Shown here: one piece after another, positions 17,196 to 26,104 of the stretch
Layout: every line of letters starts with the position of its first letter
Position numbering within the stretch: the stretch's first letter is position 1
Source of the DNA: CAIVVT01 sp963757265
Lineage (GTDB): Bacteria; Acidobacteriota; Terriglobia; Bryobacterales; Bryobacteraceae
NCBI GenBank assembly: GCA_963757265.1
Contig: CAVWRA010000011.1
Location: 1 to 64,000 of the forward strand
DNA: 64,000 nucleotides
Reading direction: 5' to 3'
The notes under the pieces: model-generated
The model's database searches: none
Told to the model about the DNA's origin: nothing
Seen by the model: the letters and a program-made list of their open reading frames with translations, nothing else
Made by a program: the position numbers and the translations under genes

Positions 17196-18370
17196 AAACA
17201 GTCGCCGTCCTGGGTGGCGGCCCGGCCGGAGCGATGGCGGCGGCGACGCTGGCCGCGGGCGGCATCGAGACGGTGCTGTTCGACGAGAAGCTGGCCTGGG
17301 AGAAGCCCTGTGGCGGCGGCTTGACGTGGAAGGCCTACGACCGCTATCCGTTCCTGCTGGAGAATTCGACTCCCAAGAAGCTGGTGTCGTTCACGGGCCT
17401 CGACGATCCGCGCTCGGGACCGGCGATGGTGCGCCTGGCGCGGCCGCTGGTGGTCTACTCCCGCCAGGAGCTGAATGCGCTGCTGCTGAATCGCGCCCAG
17501 GAGCTGGGCGCGCGGCTGGTGAAGGAGCACGTGCAGGGGATCGAGCGCGAGGGCGCGGGCTGGCGCGTTCAGACGGCTGCCGGGTCGCTGCGGGCGGAGT
17601 ACGCGATTGTGGCGCTGGGGGCGCGCAATCCGCTCAAAAGTTACGGCAGCGCGTTCAAGCCCGCGGACACGATGATGGCGCTGGGCTATCGGGTGCAGGC
17701 GCCGCAGACGCACATCCTGCTGCAGTTCATTCCGCGGTTTGAAGGATACATGTGGATCTTTCCGCGCTGCGGCTGCGCGTCGGTGGGGATCGGCGGGAAG
17801 GGCGTTCCGGCGCGGACGATGCGGCGCCGGCTGGAGCAGTGGATGGACGAGCGCGGGCTGCGCTACGACAACGCGCCGTTTTATGCGCACACGCTTCCCG
17901 CGCTGGAGCCGGACTCGTGGGCGCACAACCGCATCAGCGGCGGGGGCTGGATGGCGGCGGGGGATTCGGCGGGGCTGGTGGACCCGGTGACCGGCGAAGG
18001 AATTTATTACGCCATGCGCTCGGGCGAAATGGCGGCCGAGACGCTGCTCGACGAAGGCGTGCCGGAGGCGCAGAATCACGTGGCGTACCGCGAGGCGGTG
18101 CGGCGCGAGATCATGGACGAACTGGAGGCCGGCTCGCGGCTGGCGCCGAAATTCTATCTGCGGCCGTTCCTGTTCTCGGGCATGACGGCGCGCATGATCC
18201 AGTTCATCCGCTACAGCCCGGCGGTGGCGGAGGTATTGCAGGACCTGTTCGCGGGTTCGCAGAGCTACCGCGGCCTGAAAGCGCGGCTGGTGGGGCGGGC
18301 GCGGCGGGCGCTGGTCGAGATCATGCAGAGCCTGGTGTTGCGGCGGCGGCTGGCGGAAGAGGTGGAATAG
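17192..18370 (+). CDS. FAD-dependent geranylgeranyl reductase-family oxidoreductase
   Basis: A 392-residue flavoprotein starting at GTG 17192, which overlaps the upstream stop (GTGA). It has the dinucleotide motif VAVLGGGPAGAMAAATLAAGG, then KPCGGGLTWKAYDRYPFL, and the second FAD motif WMAAGDSAGLVDPVTGEGIYYAMRSG. These match the geranylgeranyl reductase/halogenase-like family that reduces isoprenoid double bonds, for example in menaquinone side chains or lipids. The substrate cannot be told here. A longer upstream reading frame exists but runs over the lipoprotein gene and is not used. Confidence 0.85.
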   Translation: MKTVAVLGGGPAGAMAAATLAAGGIETVLFDEKLAWEKPCGGGLTWKAYDRYPFLLENSTPKKLVSFTGLDDPRSGPAMVRLARPLVVYSRQELNALLLNRAQELGARLVKEHVQGIEREGAGWRVQTAAGSLRAEYAIVALGARNPLKSYGSAFKPADTMMALGYRVQAPQTHILLQFIPRFEGYMWIFPRCGCASVGIGGKGVPARTMRRRLEQWMDERGLRYDNAPFYAHTLPALEPDSWAHNRISGGGWMAAGDSAGLVDPVTGEGIYYAMRSGEMAAETLLDEGVPEAQNHVAYREAVRREIMDELEAGSRLAPKFYLRPFLFSGMTARMIQFIRYSPAVAEVLQDLFAGSQSYRGLKARLVGRARRALVEIMQSLVLRRRLAEEVE

Positions 18371-18388
18371 GAGTGAGCCGCCAGCGGA

Positions 18389-18466
18389 ACCGTTGCTTTG
18401 CAGTCGCGGCACGGTAAGACCGCTCTTTGACAGTCGCGGCTCAGTCACGACAGTTGCGACTCAGTC
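18389..18466. repeat. REP-like repeat cluster (SRDREGA type)
   Basis: Three degraded copies of CTTTGCAGTCGCGGCwCrGT lie in tandem just after the reductase gene. They belong to the same repeat family as those at 0.2, 46.7, 47.4 and 49.0-49.3 kb. The rest of the gap to 18692 holds an AT-rich stretch but no recognisable gene. Confidence 0.65.
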
Positions 18467-18692
18467 AAAGCGCCGTCCATCCCCGAATTCTCGGGAGGCT
18501 TGAGAGCGGGGGTTTGTGGGGGAGGCCAAGGGCAAAATGGCGGAAATCGGCCATCCACGTCTGTAAGTCATTGATTCCATGTATAAAAGTATAAAAAATG
18601 ACCAGCTTCGGCCATTTCGCTGGAATGAGGGTCAGCCGTGAACCATGAGAAATGTCGGCTCAGCGTTGAGACTGCGTAACCGTGGATACCGT

Positions 18693-19127
18693 ATGACTTT
18701 CGAAGAACTCGATCAAGCGTCGCCGAACGGTTTTCACGATGCGGAGATATACAGCATCGCGATTGATTACGGGGCCGCTGCTGTAACCCTCGATATGAAC
18801 TTCTGGATTGGAGACTTGGAGGGCTCTAACCGAGAAGAATGTAGGCGGGGGATCGTGAAGGTAACTGGGCTGATTTTCTGTTCCATTGATCCGCCAGACC
18901 CTGCGTATCCATTTTTGACTGATGGCTCTCCTGTGACAGTTTCTGGAGATTCCGCCAGGTCGGACACGTGCCCAGCGCTTGCAATGCTTTTGTCTGGTTT
19001 CCCCCTCGGTGTCTTTTGCTTCCGTTTCTTCGTAAACAACTGGAATGCGTTCATCCACATTGCTGCCAAGGATGTCCTGATTGCCTGGGTTGAAAAAGCA
19101 GCACCGGAGGCGAACGGGTCAGTTTGA
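18693..19127 (+). CDS. Hypothetical protein of 144 residues
   Basis: Starting at ATG 18693 it reads MTFEELDQASPNGFHDAEIYSIAIDYGAAA, a small alpha/beta protein without signal peptide or membrane segment. It has a well-marked middle strand (VTLDMNFWIGDLEG) and an aromatic C-terminal part (FCFRFFVNNWNAFIHIAAKD). No ribosome site is strong, and an earlier ATG at 18645 is also possible. Proteins with a similar FHDAEI opening recur in acidobacterial genomes as I recall, but no function is known. Hosted between repeats and hemL. Confidence 0.55.
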   Translation: MTFEELDQASPNGFHDAEIYSIAIDYGAAAVTLDMNFWIGDLEGSNREECRRGIVKVTGLIFCSIDPPDPAYPFLTDGSPVTVSGDSARSDTCPALAMLLSGFPLGVFCFRFFVNNWNAFIHIAAKDVLIAWVEKAAPEANGSV

Positions 19128-19142
19128 CAAGGAGGACAAGCG

Positions 19143-20408
19143 ATGACGCTGGAACGGAGCGCCGCGCTGCTCAAGCGCGCCGAGCAGTTGATTCCCGGGG
19201 GCGTGAATTCGCCGGTGCGGGCGTTCCGCGGCGTGGGTGGGACGCCGCCGTTCATTCAGCGCGGGCAGGGCTGCCGGCTATATGACGTCGATGGCAATGA
19301 GTACATCGATTACGTGTGCTCGTGGGGGCCGCTGATCCTGGGGCACTGCTTCCCGCCGGTGATCGAGGCGATTCGGGGCGTTCTTGAAAGCGGCCTGAGT
19401 TTCGGCGCGCCGACCGAAGGCGAGGTCGAACTGGCGGAGGAGATCCGCGCGGCGGTGCCGTCGATGGAGCTGCTGCGGCTGGTGAATTCGGGCACCGAGG
19501 CGACGATGAGCGCGCTCCGGTTGGCGCGGGGATTCACGCGCCGCGAGCTGACCGTCAAGTTCGAAGGCTGCTACCACGGGCATGTGGATTCGCTGCTGGT
19601 GAAGGCCGGCAGCGGGATGGCGACGCTGGGCCTGGCCGACAGCGCGGGCGTGCCGGAGAGCTTCGCGCGGACCACGATCGCGCTGCCGTACAACTCGGTG
19701 GAGGCGATGGAAGCGGCGTTCCGTGCGCAGGGCGAACGCATCGCGGCGGTGATCGTCGAGCCGGTGGTGGGCAACATGGGCTGCGTTCCGCCGCAGCCGG
19801 GATTCCTGGCCGCGATCGCCAGGCTGTGCGGGCAGCACGGCGCGCTGTTCATCTGCGACGAGGTGATGACCGGGTTCCGGCTGGCGCTGGGTGGGGCGCA
19901 GAGCCTGTACCGGCTGCGGCCGGACCTATCCACGTTCGGCAAGGTGATCGGCGGAGGATTGCCGATCGCGGCCTACGGCGGACGCGCGGACGTGATGCGT
20001 CGCGTGGCGCCGGAGGGCGATGTGTACCAGGCGGGCACGCTGAGCGGCAACCCGGTGGCGGTGAGCGCCGGCCGCGCGATGCTGCGGTACCTGAAGGCGC
20101 ATCCGGAGGTCTACACGCAGATCGACCGGGCGGCGGCGGCGATCTGCGCGGCGGCGCCGAAGGGCGTCACAGTGAACCGCGTGGGGTCGATGTTCACGTT
20201 CTTCTTCACCGCCGGGCCGGTGACCGATTGGGAGACGGCGAAGCGGGCCGACAGGGCGCGCTTCGCCGAGTTCTTCCACTTCCTGCTTGAGCGGGGGATC
20301 TACCTGCCGCCGTCGCAGTTCGAGGCGTGCTTCGTCTCGGCGGCGCACGACGAAGCGGCGGTCCAGGCGACCGTGGCGGCGCTGCGCGAGTGGGACGAGC
20401 GAGGGTAG
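19143..20408 (+). CDS. hemL: Glutamate-1-semialdehyde 2,1-aminomutase
   Basis: A 421-residue class III PLP enzyme that turns glutamate-1-semialdehyde into 5-aminolevulinate, the C5 route to heme. Diagnostic text: LIPGGVNSPVRAFRGVGG at the N-terminus, VCSWGPLILGH, NSGTEATMSALRLARG, the FEGCYHGHVDSLLVKAGSG loop, CDEVMTGFR, and the PLP lysine K267 in STFGKVIGGGLP. Length is as expected. A strong AAGGAGG precedes the ATG at 19143 by 7 nt. hemB, the next enzyme of the pathway, lies 34 kb away in this window. Confidence 0.95.
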   Translation: MTLERSAALLKRAEQLIPGGVNSPVRAFRGVGGTPPFIQRGQGCRLYDVDGNEYIDYVCSWGPLILGHCFPPVIEAIRGVLESGLSFGAPTEGEVELAEEIRAAVPSMELLRLVNSGTEATMSALRLARGFTRRELTVKFEGCYHGHVDSLLVKAGSGMATLGLADSAGVPESFARTTIALPYNSVEAMEAAFRAQGERIAAVIVEPVVGNMGCVPPQPGFLAAIARLCGQHGALFICDEVMTGFRLALGGAQSLYRLRPDLSTFGKVIGGGLPIAAYGGRADVMRRVAPEGDVYQAGTLSGNPVAVSAGRAMLRYLKAHPEVYTQIDRAAAAICAAAPKGVTVNRVGSMFTFFFTAGPVTDWETAKRADRARFAEFFHFLLERGIYLPPSQFEACFVSAAHDEAAVQATVAALREWDERG

Positions 20409-20459
20409 GCGCGGGACGGCAGTGAGCCGGGCTGTGCGCGCGAGCGATTGGAGGATTGG

Positions 20460-22091
20460 ATGAAACGGCGGACATTTCTAGGAACATCTCTGGCAACGTC
20501 GCTTGGAGCAGGGGCAGGTCTCGGGATGGCGGGATTGAGCGGCTGCCGGTCGATGAGGGAATCGCAAAAAGGCGCGGGAGGAGAGGCGGCGGCTTTCGAG
20601 CTGTATGAACTGAGCCTGGCGGATCTGGCGGCGGGACTGCAGGCGGGGAAGTGGACTTCGCGGCGGCTGGTGGAGCTGTACGCGGGGCGGATCGAGGCGA
20701 TCGACCGGAGCGGGCCGCGCCTGCGCGCCGTCATCGAAATGAATCCGGAGGCCGAAGCGCTGGCGGCGAAACTGGACGAGGAGAGGAAAGCAGGGCGAGT
20801 GCGCGGTCCGCTGCACGGCATCCCGATTTTCGTCAAGGACAACATCGAAACGGGCGACCGTATGAGCACGAGCGCGGGATCGCTGGCGCTGGAGAGCTGG
20901 CACGCGCCGCAGGACGCATTCGTCGCGGCACGTTTGCGCGCGGCGGGCGCGCTGATCCTCGGCAAGACGAACCTGAGCGAGTGGGCCAATCTACGCTCCA
21001 CGCACTCGATCAGCGGCTGGAGCGGGCGCGGCGGCCAGACGCGCAACCCGTATGCGCTGGACCGGAACCCTTCGGGGTCGAGCTCGGGCTCGGGCGCGGC
21101 GGTGGCTGCGTGTCTGTGCGCCGCGGCGGTCGGAACGGAGACCGATGGGTCGGTCACGAGTCCGTCGTCGATCAACGGGCTGGCGGGCATCAAGCCGACG
21201 GTGGGGCTGGTGAGCCGGACGGGCATCATCCCGATTTCAGCGAGCCAGGATACGGCGGGTCCGATGGCCCGGACGGTGCGCGACGTGGCGATCCTGCTGA
21301 GCGCGATGGCAGGCGTGGATTCGCAGGACGCGGCAACGCAGGTGGCGCACGAGAGCGTCGCCGACTACACGCGGTTCCTGGATGCGAACGGGTTGCGCGG
21401 CGCGCGGCTGGGCATCGCGAGGAAATTCTTCGAGAACAGCGCGCCGCTGGACCGCTTCCTGTCGCAGTGCGTGGAGACCCTCAAGAAAGCCGGCGCGGAG
21501 GTGATCGAGCCGGCCGATCTGCCGGCGCAGGCGCAGATTGCGGCGCCCGAACTGGAGGTGCTGCTGTACGAGTTCAAGGACGGGCTGAACCGCTACCTGA
21601 CGCGGTTGCCGGCGGGAAGCCCGGCGAGGACGCTGGAAGAGCTGATTGCGTACAACGAGAAGAACCGGCAGCGCGAAATGCCGTTTTTCGAGCAGGAATT
21701 GTTCATCCAGGCCGAAGCGAAAGGGCCGCTGACGGAGAGCAAGTACACGAAGGCGAGGGCGGATTGCGTGCGGCTGGCGCGAAAAGAGGGCATCGATGCC
21801 GTGATGGAGAAGCACAAGCTGGACGCGATCGTGTGCCTGACCAGCGGGCCGGCGTGGTTGATCGACCCGATCAATGGCGATCAGGACACGGGCGGATGCA
21901 CGACGCCGGCGGCGGTGGCCGGATATCCGCATATTACGGTGCCGGCGGGGTTTTATCGCGGGCTGCCGATCGGCCTGTCGTTCTACGGCCAGGCGTGGAG
22001 CGAAGGGACGCTGATCAAGCTGGCGTATGCGTGGGAGCAGGCGACCCATGCGCGGCGGAAGCCGGGCTTCGCGGCGAGCGCGCAGGCGTAG
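20460..22091 (+). CDS. Exported amidase (amidase signature family)
   Basis: A 543-residue amidase-signature hydrolase starting at ATG 20460 (GGAGG five bases upstream). The N-terminus has RR and a hydrophobic run ending in LSGC, so it is exported and probably lipid-anchored at Cys29. The Ser-cisSer-Lys triad is visible: Lys126 in IPIFVKDN, serines of NPSGSSSGSGAA (207-209) and Ser231 in ETDGSVTSP. The C-terminal part has GGCTTPAAVAGYPHITVPAGF. Substrate is unknown; the relatives cleave amides, including peptide amides. It lies 51 bp after hemL on the same strand. Confidence 0.9.
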   Translation: MKRRTFLGTSLATSLGAGAGLGMAGLSGCRSMRESQKGAGGEAAAFELYELSLADLAAGLQAGKWTSRRLVELYAGRIEAIDRSGPRLRAVIEMNPEAEALAAKLDEERKAGRVRGPLHGIPIFVKDNIETGDRMSTSAGSLALESWHAPQDAFVAARLRAAGALILGKTNLSEWANLRSTHSISGWSGRGGQTRNPYALDRNPSGSSSGSGAAVAACLCAAAVGTETDGSVTSPSSINGLAGIKPTVGLVSRTGIIPISASQDTAGPMARTVRDVAILLSAMAGVDSQDAATQVAHESVADYTRFLDANGLRGARLGIARKFFENSAPLDRFLSQCVETLKKAGAEVIEPADLPAQAQIAAPELEVLLYEFKDGLNRYLTRLPAGSPARTLEELIAYNEKNRQREMPFFEQELFIQAEAKGPLTESKYTKARADCVRLARKEGIDAVMEKHKLDAIVCLTSGPAWLIDPINGDQDTGGCTTPAAVAGYPHITVPAGFYRGLPIGLSFYGQAWSEGTLIKLAYAWEQATHARRKPGFAASAQA

Positions 22092-22151
22092 CTGCGTTTC
22101 TCACTCTGATTCGGCTGCGACGGGCGTCCTCCAACAAGTAAAGAGGCGCAG

Positions 22152-22180
22152 GCGGCCGGGCGACAAGCCGGCTCGGCCGC
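22152..22180. terminator. Possible bidirectional hairpin between convergent genes
   Basis: GCGGCCG (22152-22158) can pair with CGGCCGC (22174-22180), with an inner GGC/GCC pair. It lies between the convergent amidase and amidohydrolase genes, where a shared terminator would be expected. There is no real T-run, so this is weak. Confidence 0.3.
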
Positions 22181-22193
22181 GTTTGAAACAGTT

Positions 22194-23825
22194 TCACTTG
22201 ATCTCGTTTACGAGTCTACCGCCGAGAAATGTCATGCGCACGCGCGTTTGCGGAATCTCCACAACGGGCACGGACATAATGTCTCGATCGAGAACGATGA
22301 AATCGGCGAATTTGCCGGGTTCGAGCGAACCCTGGACGTGTTCCTCGAAAGCGGCGTAGGCGGCCCAGAGGGTAAAGCTCGCGAGGGCCTCGGCGCGGGT
22401 CATGCGCTGCTCCCTCATCCAGCCGCCGGGCGGATTACCGGCGACGTCCTGGCGGGTGATGGCGGCATAGATGCCGAGCATCGGGTTGGGCTCCTCGACG
22501 GGCGTGTCGCTGCCGCCGGCGATAGGCAGGCCGAGGTCGAGGAAACGGCGCCAGGCGTAAGCGCCGGCGAGGCGATCGGGGCCCAGGCGCGTCTCGGCCC
22601 AGCGCATGTCGGAGGTCGCGTGGGTGGGCTGCATCGAAGGCAGAATCGAGAAGTCCTTGAACTTCTGGAAGTCGGGCAGGGAGACGATCTGCGCGTGCTC
22701 GATACGGAAACGATGGTCGTTGGGGCCGCCGAGCGCGGCGGCGTAGGCGTCGAGAACGGTGCGCACGGCACGGTCGCCGATGGCGTGGGTGCAAACCTGG
22801 AAGCCGTGGGCCAGGGCGTCGCGGGCGACGTTTTCGATTTCGGCCTGCGACAGCATCAGCAGGCCGGTGTTGCCGGAATCGTCGGTATAGGGCTGCCACA
22901 GGGCGGCGCCGCGCGAGCCCAGTGCGCCGTCGGCGAAGAGCTTGATGGCGCGCACGGTGAGCGATTCGCCGATCTCCGGTCCGCGGCGCAGGTAGTCGTG
23001 CCACAGCGGGCCGGGTCCGCCGATCATGGCGTAGATGCGCAGCGGAAAATTGCCGGCGGCGATCAGATCGCGGTAGTCATCGAGTTCCAGAGAGGAAATG
23101 CCGGCGTCGTGGATCGTGGTCAAGCCCAGACGCGAACACTCGCGGGCGGCGAGGGTGAGCTGGCGCCGGACCTGTTCGGCGGTGGGCGGCGGGATCTTCG
23201 AACGAACCAGCCCCTGAGCGGCGTCGACGAGAACGCCGGTGGGCCGGCCGGCGGCGTCGTGGATGATTTTGCCGCCCGGAGGATCGGGCGTCTGCGGGGT
23301 GATGTGGGCCAGTTCAAGAGCTAGCGAGTTGACCCAGGCGGCGTGGCCGTCCACGCGCCCGAGAAACACCGGATCGCGCGGTGCGGCGGCGTCCAGATCG
23401 CGAGCCGTAGGGAACTGGCCGCCCCAGTTGGTCTGGTCCCAATTGCGGCCCACGATCCACTCGCCGGGCCGGCGCGTGGCGGCCAACTGGCGGACGTAGG
23501 CGGCGATCTCGGCGATGGTTTTCACGTGCCGCAAATCGCGCGTTTGGAGCAGCTCGCCGAGGGCGCGCAGATGGGCGTGGGCGTCGATGAGGCCGGGCAG
23601 AACCGTCGCGCCATGGAGGTCCAGGCGCGTGGTGCGCGGGCCGGCGCAGGAGGAGAGATCATCGCCGACGGCGAGGATGCGGCCGTTGGCGACGGCCAGG
23701 GCGCGGGCCGCGGGCTGAGCCGGGTTGAGCGTGTGGATGCGCGCGTTTTCAACGATCAATTCAGCCGACGGAGGCGCTGCCCAAGTGGCGAGGAGCAGCC
23801 CCGGCAAGGCTACAATAGGCAGCAT
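22194..23825 (-). CDS. Exported amidohydrolase family protein (YtcJ-like)
   Basis: A 543-residue metal-dependent hydrolase starting at ATG 23825 with a signal peptide (MLPIVALPGLLLATWAAPPSA). The N-terminal beta domain (LIVENARIHTLNPAQPAARALAV) leads to the metal-binding VLPGLIDAHAHL, then GRNWDQTNWGG, DGHAAWVNSLAL, IKLFADGALGSRGAAL, CTHAIGDRAV, IEHAQIV and GGSDTPVEEPNPM, all typical of YtcJ/exoenzyme-regulatory-type amidohydrolases. The substrate is unknown. The start codon shares CATG with the divergent MauE-like gene, so the two 5' ends overlap. Confidence 0.85.
   Translation of the reverse strand: MLPIVALPGLLLATWAAPPSAELIVENARIHTLNPAQPAARALAVANGRILAVGDDLSSCAGPRTTRLDLHGATVLPGLIDAHAHLRALGELLQTRDLRHVKTIAEIAAYVRQLAATRRPGEWIVGRNWDQTNWGGQFPTARDLDAAAPRDPVFLGRVDGHAAWVNSLALELAHITPQTPDPPGGKIIHDAAGRPTGVLVDAAQGLVRSKIPPPTAEQVRRQLTLAARECSRLGLTTIHDAGISSLELDDYRDLIAAGNFPLRIYAMIGGPGPLWHDYLRRGPEIGESLTVRAIKLFADGALGSRGAALWQPYTDDSGNTGLLMLSQAEIENVARDALAHGFQVCTHAIGDRAVRTVLDAYAAALGGPNDHRFRIEHAQIVSLPDFQKFKDFSILPSMQPTHATSDMRWAETRLGPDRLAGAYAWRRFLDLGLPIAGGSDTPVEEPNPMLGIYAAITRQDVAGNPPGGWMREQRMTRAEALASFTLWAAYAAFEEHVQGSLEPGKFADFIVLDRDIMSVPVVEIPQTRVRMTFLGGRLVNEIK
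23811..23816 (+). promoter_or_regulatory. TACAAT -10 box of the MauE-thioredoxin gene
   Basis: TACAAT ends 7 nt before ATG 23824, predicting a leaderless transcript. The box lies inside the start of the divergent amidohydrolase gene. Confidence 0.4.
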
Positions 23826-24762
23826 GGATGAGAGTATGCCACATGCCGGAGCGAGCGCCGCAACGGCGCCTGTGGCCGGCGCGCCCCATGTGTGGCGAAG
23901 CGTGGCGTCCACGATTGCGGCATTTGCGCTGGCGGCGATCTTCCTGGTTTCCGGGCTGTGGAAGCTGACCGATCCGCTGGCCGCGGCGGAGCGGATGTCG
24001 CAGATGCTGGTGCCGCCTCAGTTGGCGCTGCTGGCGGCAATTGGCGTGGGCATGTGCGAGACGCTGGCGGGGGTGCTGGTGCTGGTCCCGCTGTGGCGCC
24101 GCTGGGGCGCGTGGCTGAGCGCGTTCCTGCTGATCGTCTTCATGATCTACATCGGGGCGAACTACGGCAGGCTGCACGGGTCGGACTGCAGCTGCTTCCC
24201 CTGGCTGAAGCGGTTCGTGGGGCCGAGCTTCTTCATCAGCGATGCGGCGATGCTGCTGCTCACTGTGCCGGCGTGGCTGTGGTCGAAGCCGTCGCGCCGA
24301 TGGGGCTACGCGCTGGCGGCGCTGCTGGCAATCGGCGTATTCGCCGGATCGATCTACGGCTACGACGTTCAGCGCGGCGGCGGCGTGGTTGCGCCGGCCA
24401 CGGTCATTGTGGAAGGCAAACCGTTCCCGCTGCGCGAAGGGCGGGTGTTCGTCTTCTTCTTCGACCCGGAGTGCATGCATTGCTACGCCGCGGCCAAGGA
24501 GTTCGCGACGTATCAATGGAAGGGCGGAGTGCAGTTGGTGGCGACGCCGACCACGCAGCCGCAATGGGGCGCGTTTTTTTTGAAGCGGACGGGATTCAAT
24601 GCGCGGCTGACGCCGGATGCGAAGCCTCTGCGCGAGGCCATCCGGTTCACCGATCCGCCGTACGCGGTGGCGCTCGAGGAGGGCCGGCTGAAAAAGGCGT
24701 TGCCTTATTTCGACGACGTGGAGCCGCGCAAGAGCCTGAAAGCGCTGGGCTGGATCGAGTAG
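23824..24762 (+). CDS. MauE/DoxX-family membrane protein fused to a thioredoxin-like domain
   Basis: A 312-residue protein. Residues about 20-180 hold four membrane segments of the DoxX/MauE type (ALAAIFLVSGLWKLTDPLAAAERM, LLAAIGVGMCETLAGVLVLVPLW, LSAFLLIVFMIYIGANYGR) with a CSC pair in the loop GSDCSCFPWLKRFVG, the usual redox cysteines of this group. The rest has a thioredoxin-like start with VFFFDPECMHCYAAAKEF, a CxxC. This suggests a membrane disulfide-exchange protein that carries its own periplasmic thiol partner. Start is ATG 23824 or 23836. It diverges from the amidohydrolase with overlapping start codons. Confidence 0.75.
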   Translation: MDESMPHAGASAATAPVAGAPHVWRSVASTIAAFALAAIFLVSGLWKLTDPLAAAERMSQMLVPPQLALLAAIGVGMCETLAGVLVLVPLWRRWGAWLSAFLLIVFMIYIGANYGRLHGSDCSCFPWLKRFVGPSFFISDAAMLLLTVPAWLWSKPSRRWGYALAALLAIGVFAGSIYGYDVQRGGGVVAPATVIVEGKPFPLREGRVFVFFFDPECMHCYAAAKEFATYQWKGGVQLVATPTTQPQWGAFFLKRTGFNARLTPDAKPLREAIRFTDPPYAVALEEGRLKKALPYFDDVEPRKSLKALGWIE

Positions 24763-24831
24763 CGGCGCGCAGCGCCATGCGGCCCACGCTCCGCGCTGGC
24801 GGGGCGTAGAATCAGCGTCTAGGAAAGAGAT

Positions 24832-26079
24832 ATGGGTCAAATCAGTCCGGCCTGGCTGGCGATGGCGGAAGCATTGCTGATCGGCCTGCTGCTCGGCGTG
24901 GAGCGGGAAGCGGACCAGACCGAACGGCACGCCGGCCTGCGGGATTTCATCACCATCGCGTTGTCGGGCGGGGTGTGCGGGCTGCTGGGCCAGGCGTGGC
25001 TGACGGGCACGGCTCTGATTGCGCTGACGGGGTTGATCGCCGTGTTCCGCATCCAGACCCCGGAGCGCACGGGTATCACAACCGAGCTGGCGGCGGTGGC
25101 CACGTTCCTGCTGTGCGTGCTTACGACGACTCCAGGGCTGAGCTGGGGCGCGCCGCTGGGCATCGCGGTGGCGGTGATCTTCACGCTGCTTCTGGAGACG
25201 CGCAAGGTCCTGCGCAGATTCTTCCTGCAGATGATCACCGAGCAGGAGTTCCACGACACGCTGCGATTTCTGGCCGTGGTGTTCGTGATTCTGCCGCTGC
25301 TGCCGGACGTGAATTATGGGCCGTACGGGTTCTTCAACCCGCACAAGGTCTGGATTTTCGTGATCCTGATCTGTTCCATTTCATGGCTGGGCTACTTCCT
25401 GCAGAAATTCCTCGGGGCAGGACAGGGGCTGCGGATTGCAGCCCTGCTGGGCGGGCTGGCGTTGACCACCGCATCGACGGCCGAGTTGGCCAAGGAATGC
25501 GCCGCCGACCCCGAGCATCCCCTACCGTACGTGCAGGCGGCGCTGCTGTCGAACGCGGTGCAGGGCCCGCGAATTTTAGTGCTGCTGATGATATCGGCGC
25601 CGGCGCTGGCGAAGTTCTGCCTGCCGGCGCTGGCGGCGATGACGCTGACCGGCGTGGCGTGCGCGTTCCTGCTGGGCCGGGGCCATGTGGAAGACAAGGC
25701 GGCGCCGCCGCAGATGGCGCTCACGAATCCGCTGCGGCTGACGTCGGCGTTGAAATTTGGCGCGCTGTTCGCCGCGATCCGCTTTTTCGCGGCCTTCGGC
25801 GTGACCGAGTTCGGTGCCAGCGGCGTCTACCTGACGAGTGCGATTGCGGGGTCGGTGGATGCCGACTCGGTGGTCTTCTCCATGTCGGGCCTCATGCGGG
25901 AGAACAAGCTGGCCGAATGGCCCGCGGCGGTGGGCGTGATCATCTCCATCGCCGCCAACTTCGTGTTGAAAGCGGCAGTGGGATGGAGCACCGCGCACGG
26001 CGCATTTGGGAGACGCATCACGCTCGGCTTTGCGCTGATGACCGCCGCGGCCGTGGCGGGCATCTTCGTGCACTTTTGA
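24832..26079 (+). CDS. MgtC/SapB-type membrane protein with DUF4010
   Basis: A 415-residue multi-pass membrane protein. The N-terminal part is MgtC-like (ALLIGLLLGVEREADQTERHAGLRDFITIALSGGVCGLLGQ) and the rest is DUF4010, with TLRFLAVVFVILPLLPDVNYGPYGFFNPHKVW, GLALTTASTAELAKEC and SGVYLTSAIAGSVDADSVVFSMS. Function is unknown; MgtC relatives affect magnesium or membrane potential. An AGGAAAGAGA ribosome site and a TAGAAT box (24807-24812) precede the ATG. It converges on ribF, with only 25 bp between the stops. Confidence 0.85.
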   Translation: MGQISPAWLAMAEALLIGLLLGVEREADQTERHAGLRDFITIALSGGVCGLLGQAWLTGTALIALTGLIAVFRIQTPERTGITTELAAVATFLLCVLTTTPGLSWGAPLGIAVAVIFTLLLETRKVLRRFFLQMITEQEFHDTLRFLAVVFVILPLLPDVNYGPYGFFNPHKVWIFVILICSISWLGYFLQKFLGAGQGLRIAALLGGLALTTASTAELAKECAADPEHPLPYVQAALLSNAVQGPRILVLLMISAPALAKFCLPALAAMTLTGVACAFLLGRGHVEDKAAPPQMALTNPLRLTSALKFGALFAAIRFFAAFGVTEFGASGVYLTSAIAGSVDADSVVFSMSGLMRENKLAEWPAAVGVIISIAANFVLKAAVGWSTAHGAFGRRITLGFALMTAAAVAGIFVHF

Positions 26080-26104
26080 GCCCTGCCCCCGGTTCCGGGC
26101 GCTG

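Noticed and set aside
23761..25344. Minus-strand open frame of about 527 codons
   Set aside because: Antisense to the MauE-thioredoxin and DUF4010 genes, Arg/Gln/His-rich shadow.
26080..26104. CCCGG-TT-CCGGG between the convergent DUF4010 and ribF genes
   Set aside because: Five-base stem with a two-base loop and no T-run; too weak to call a terminator.
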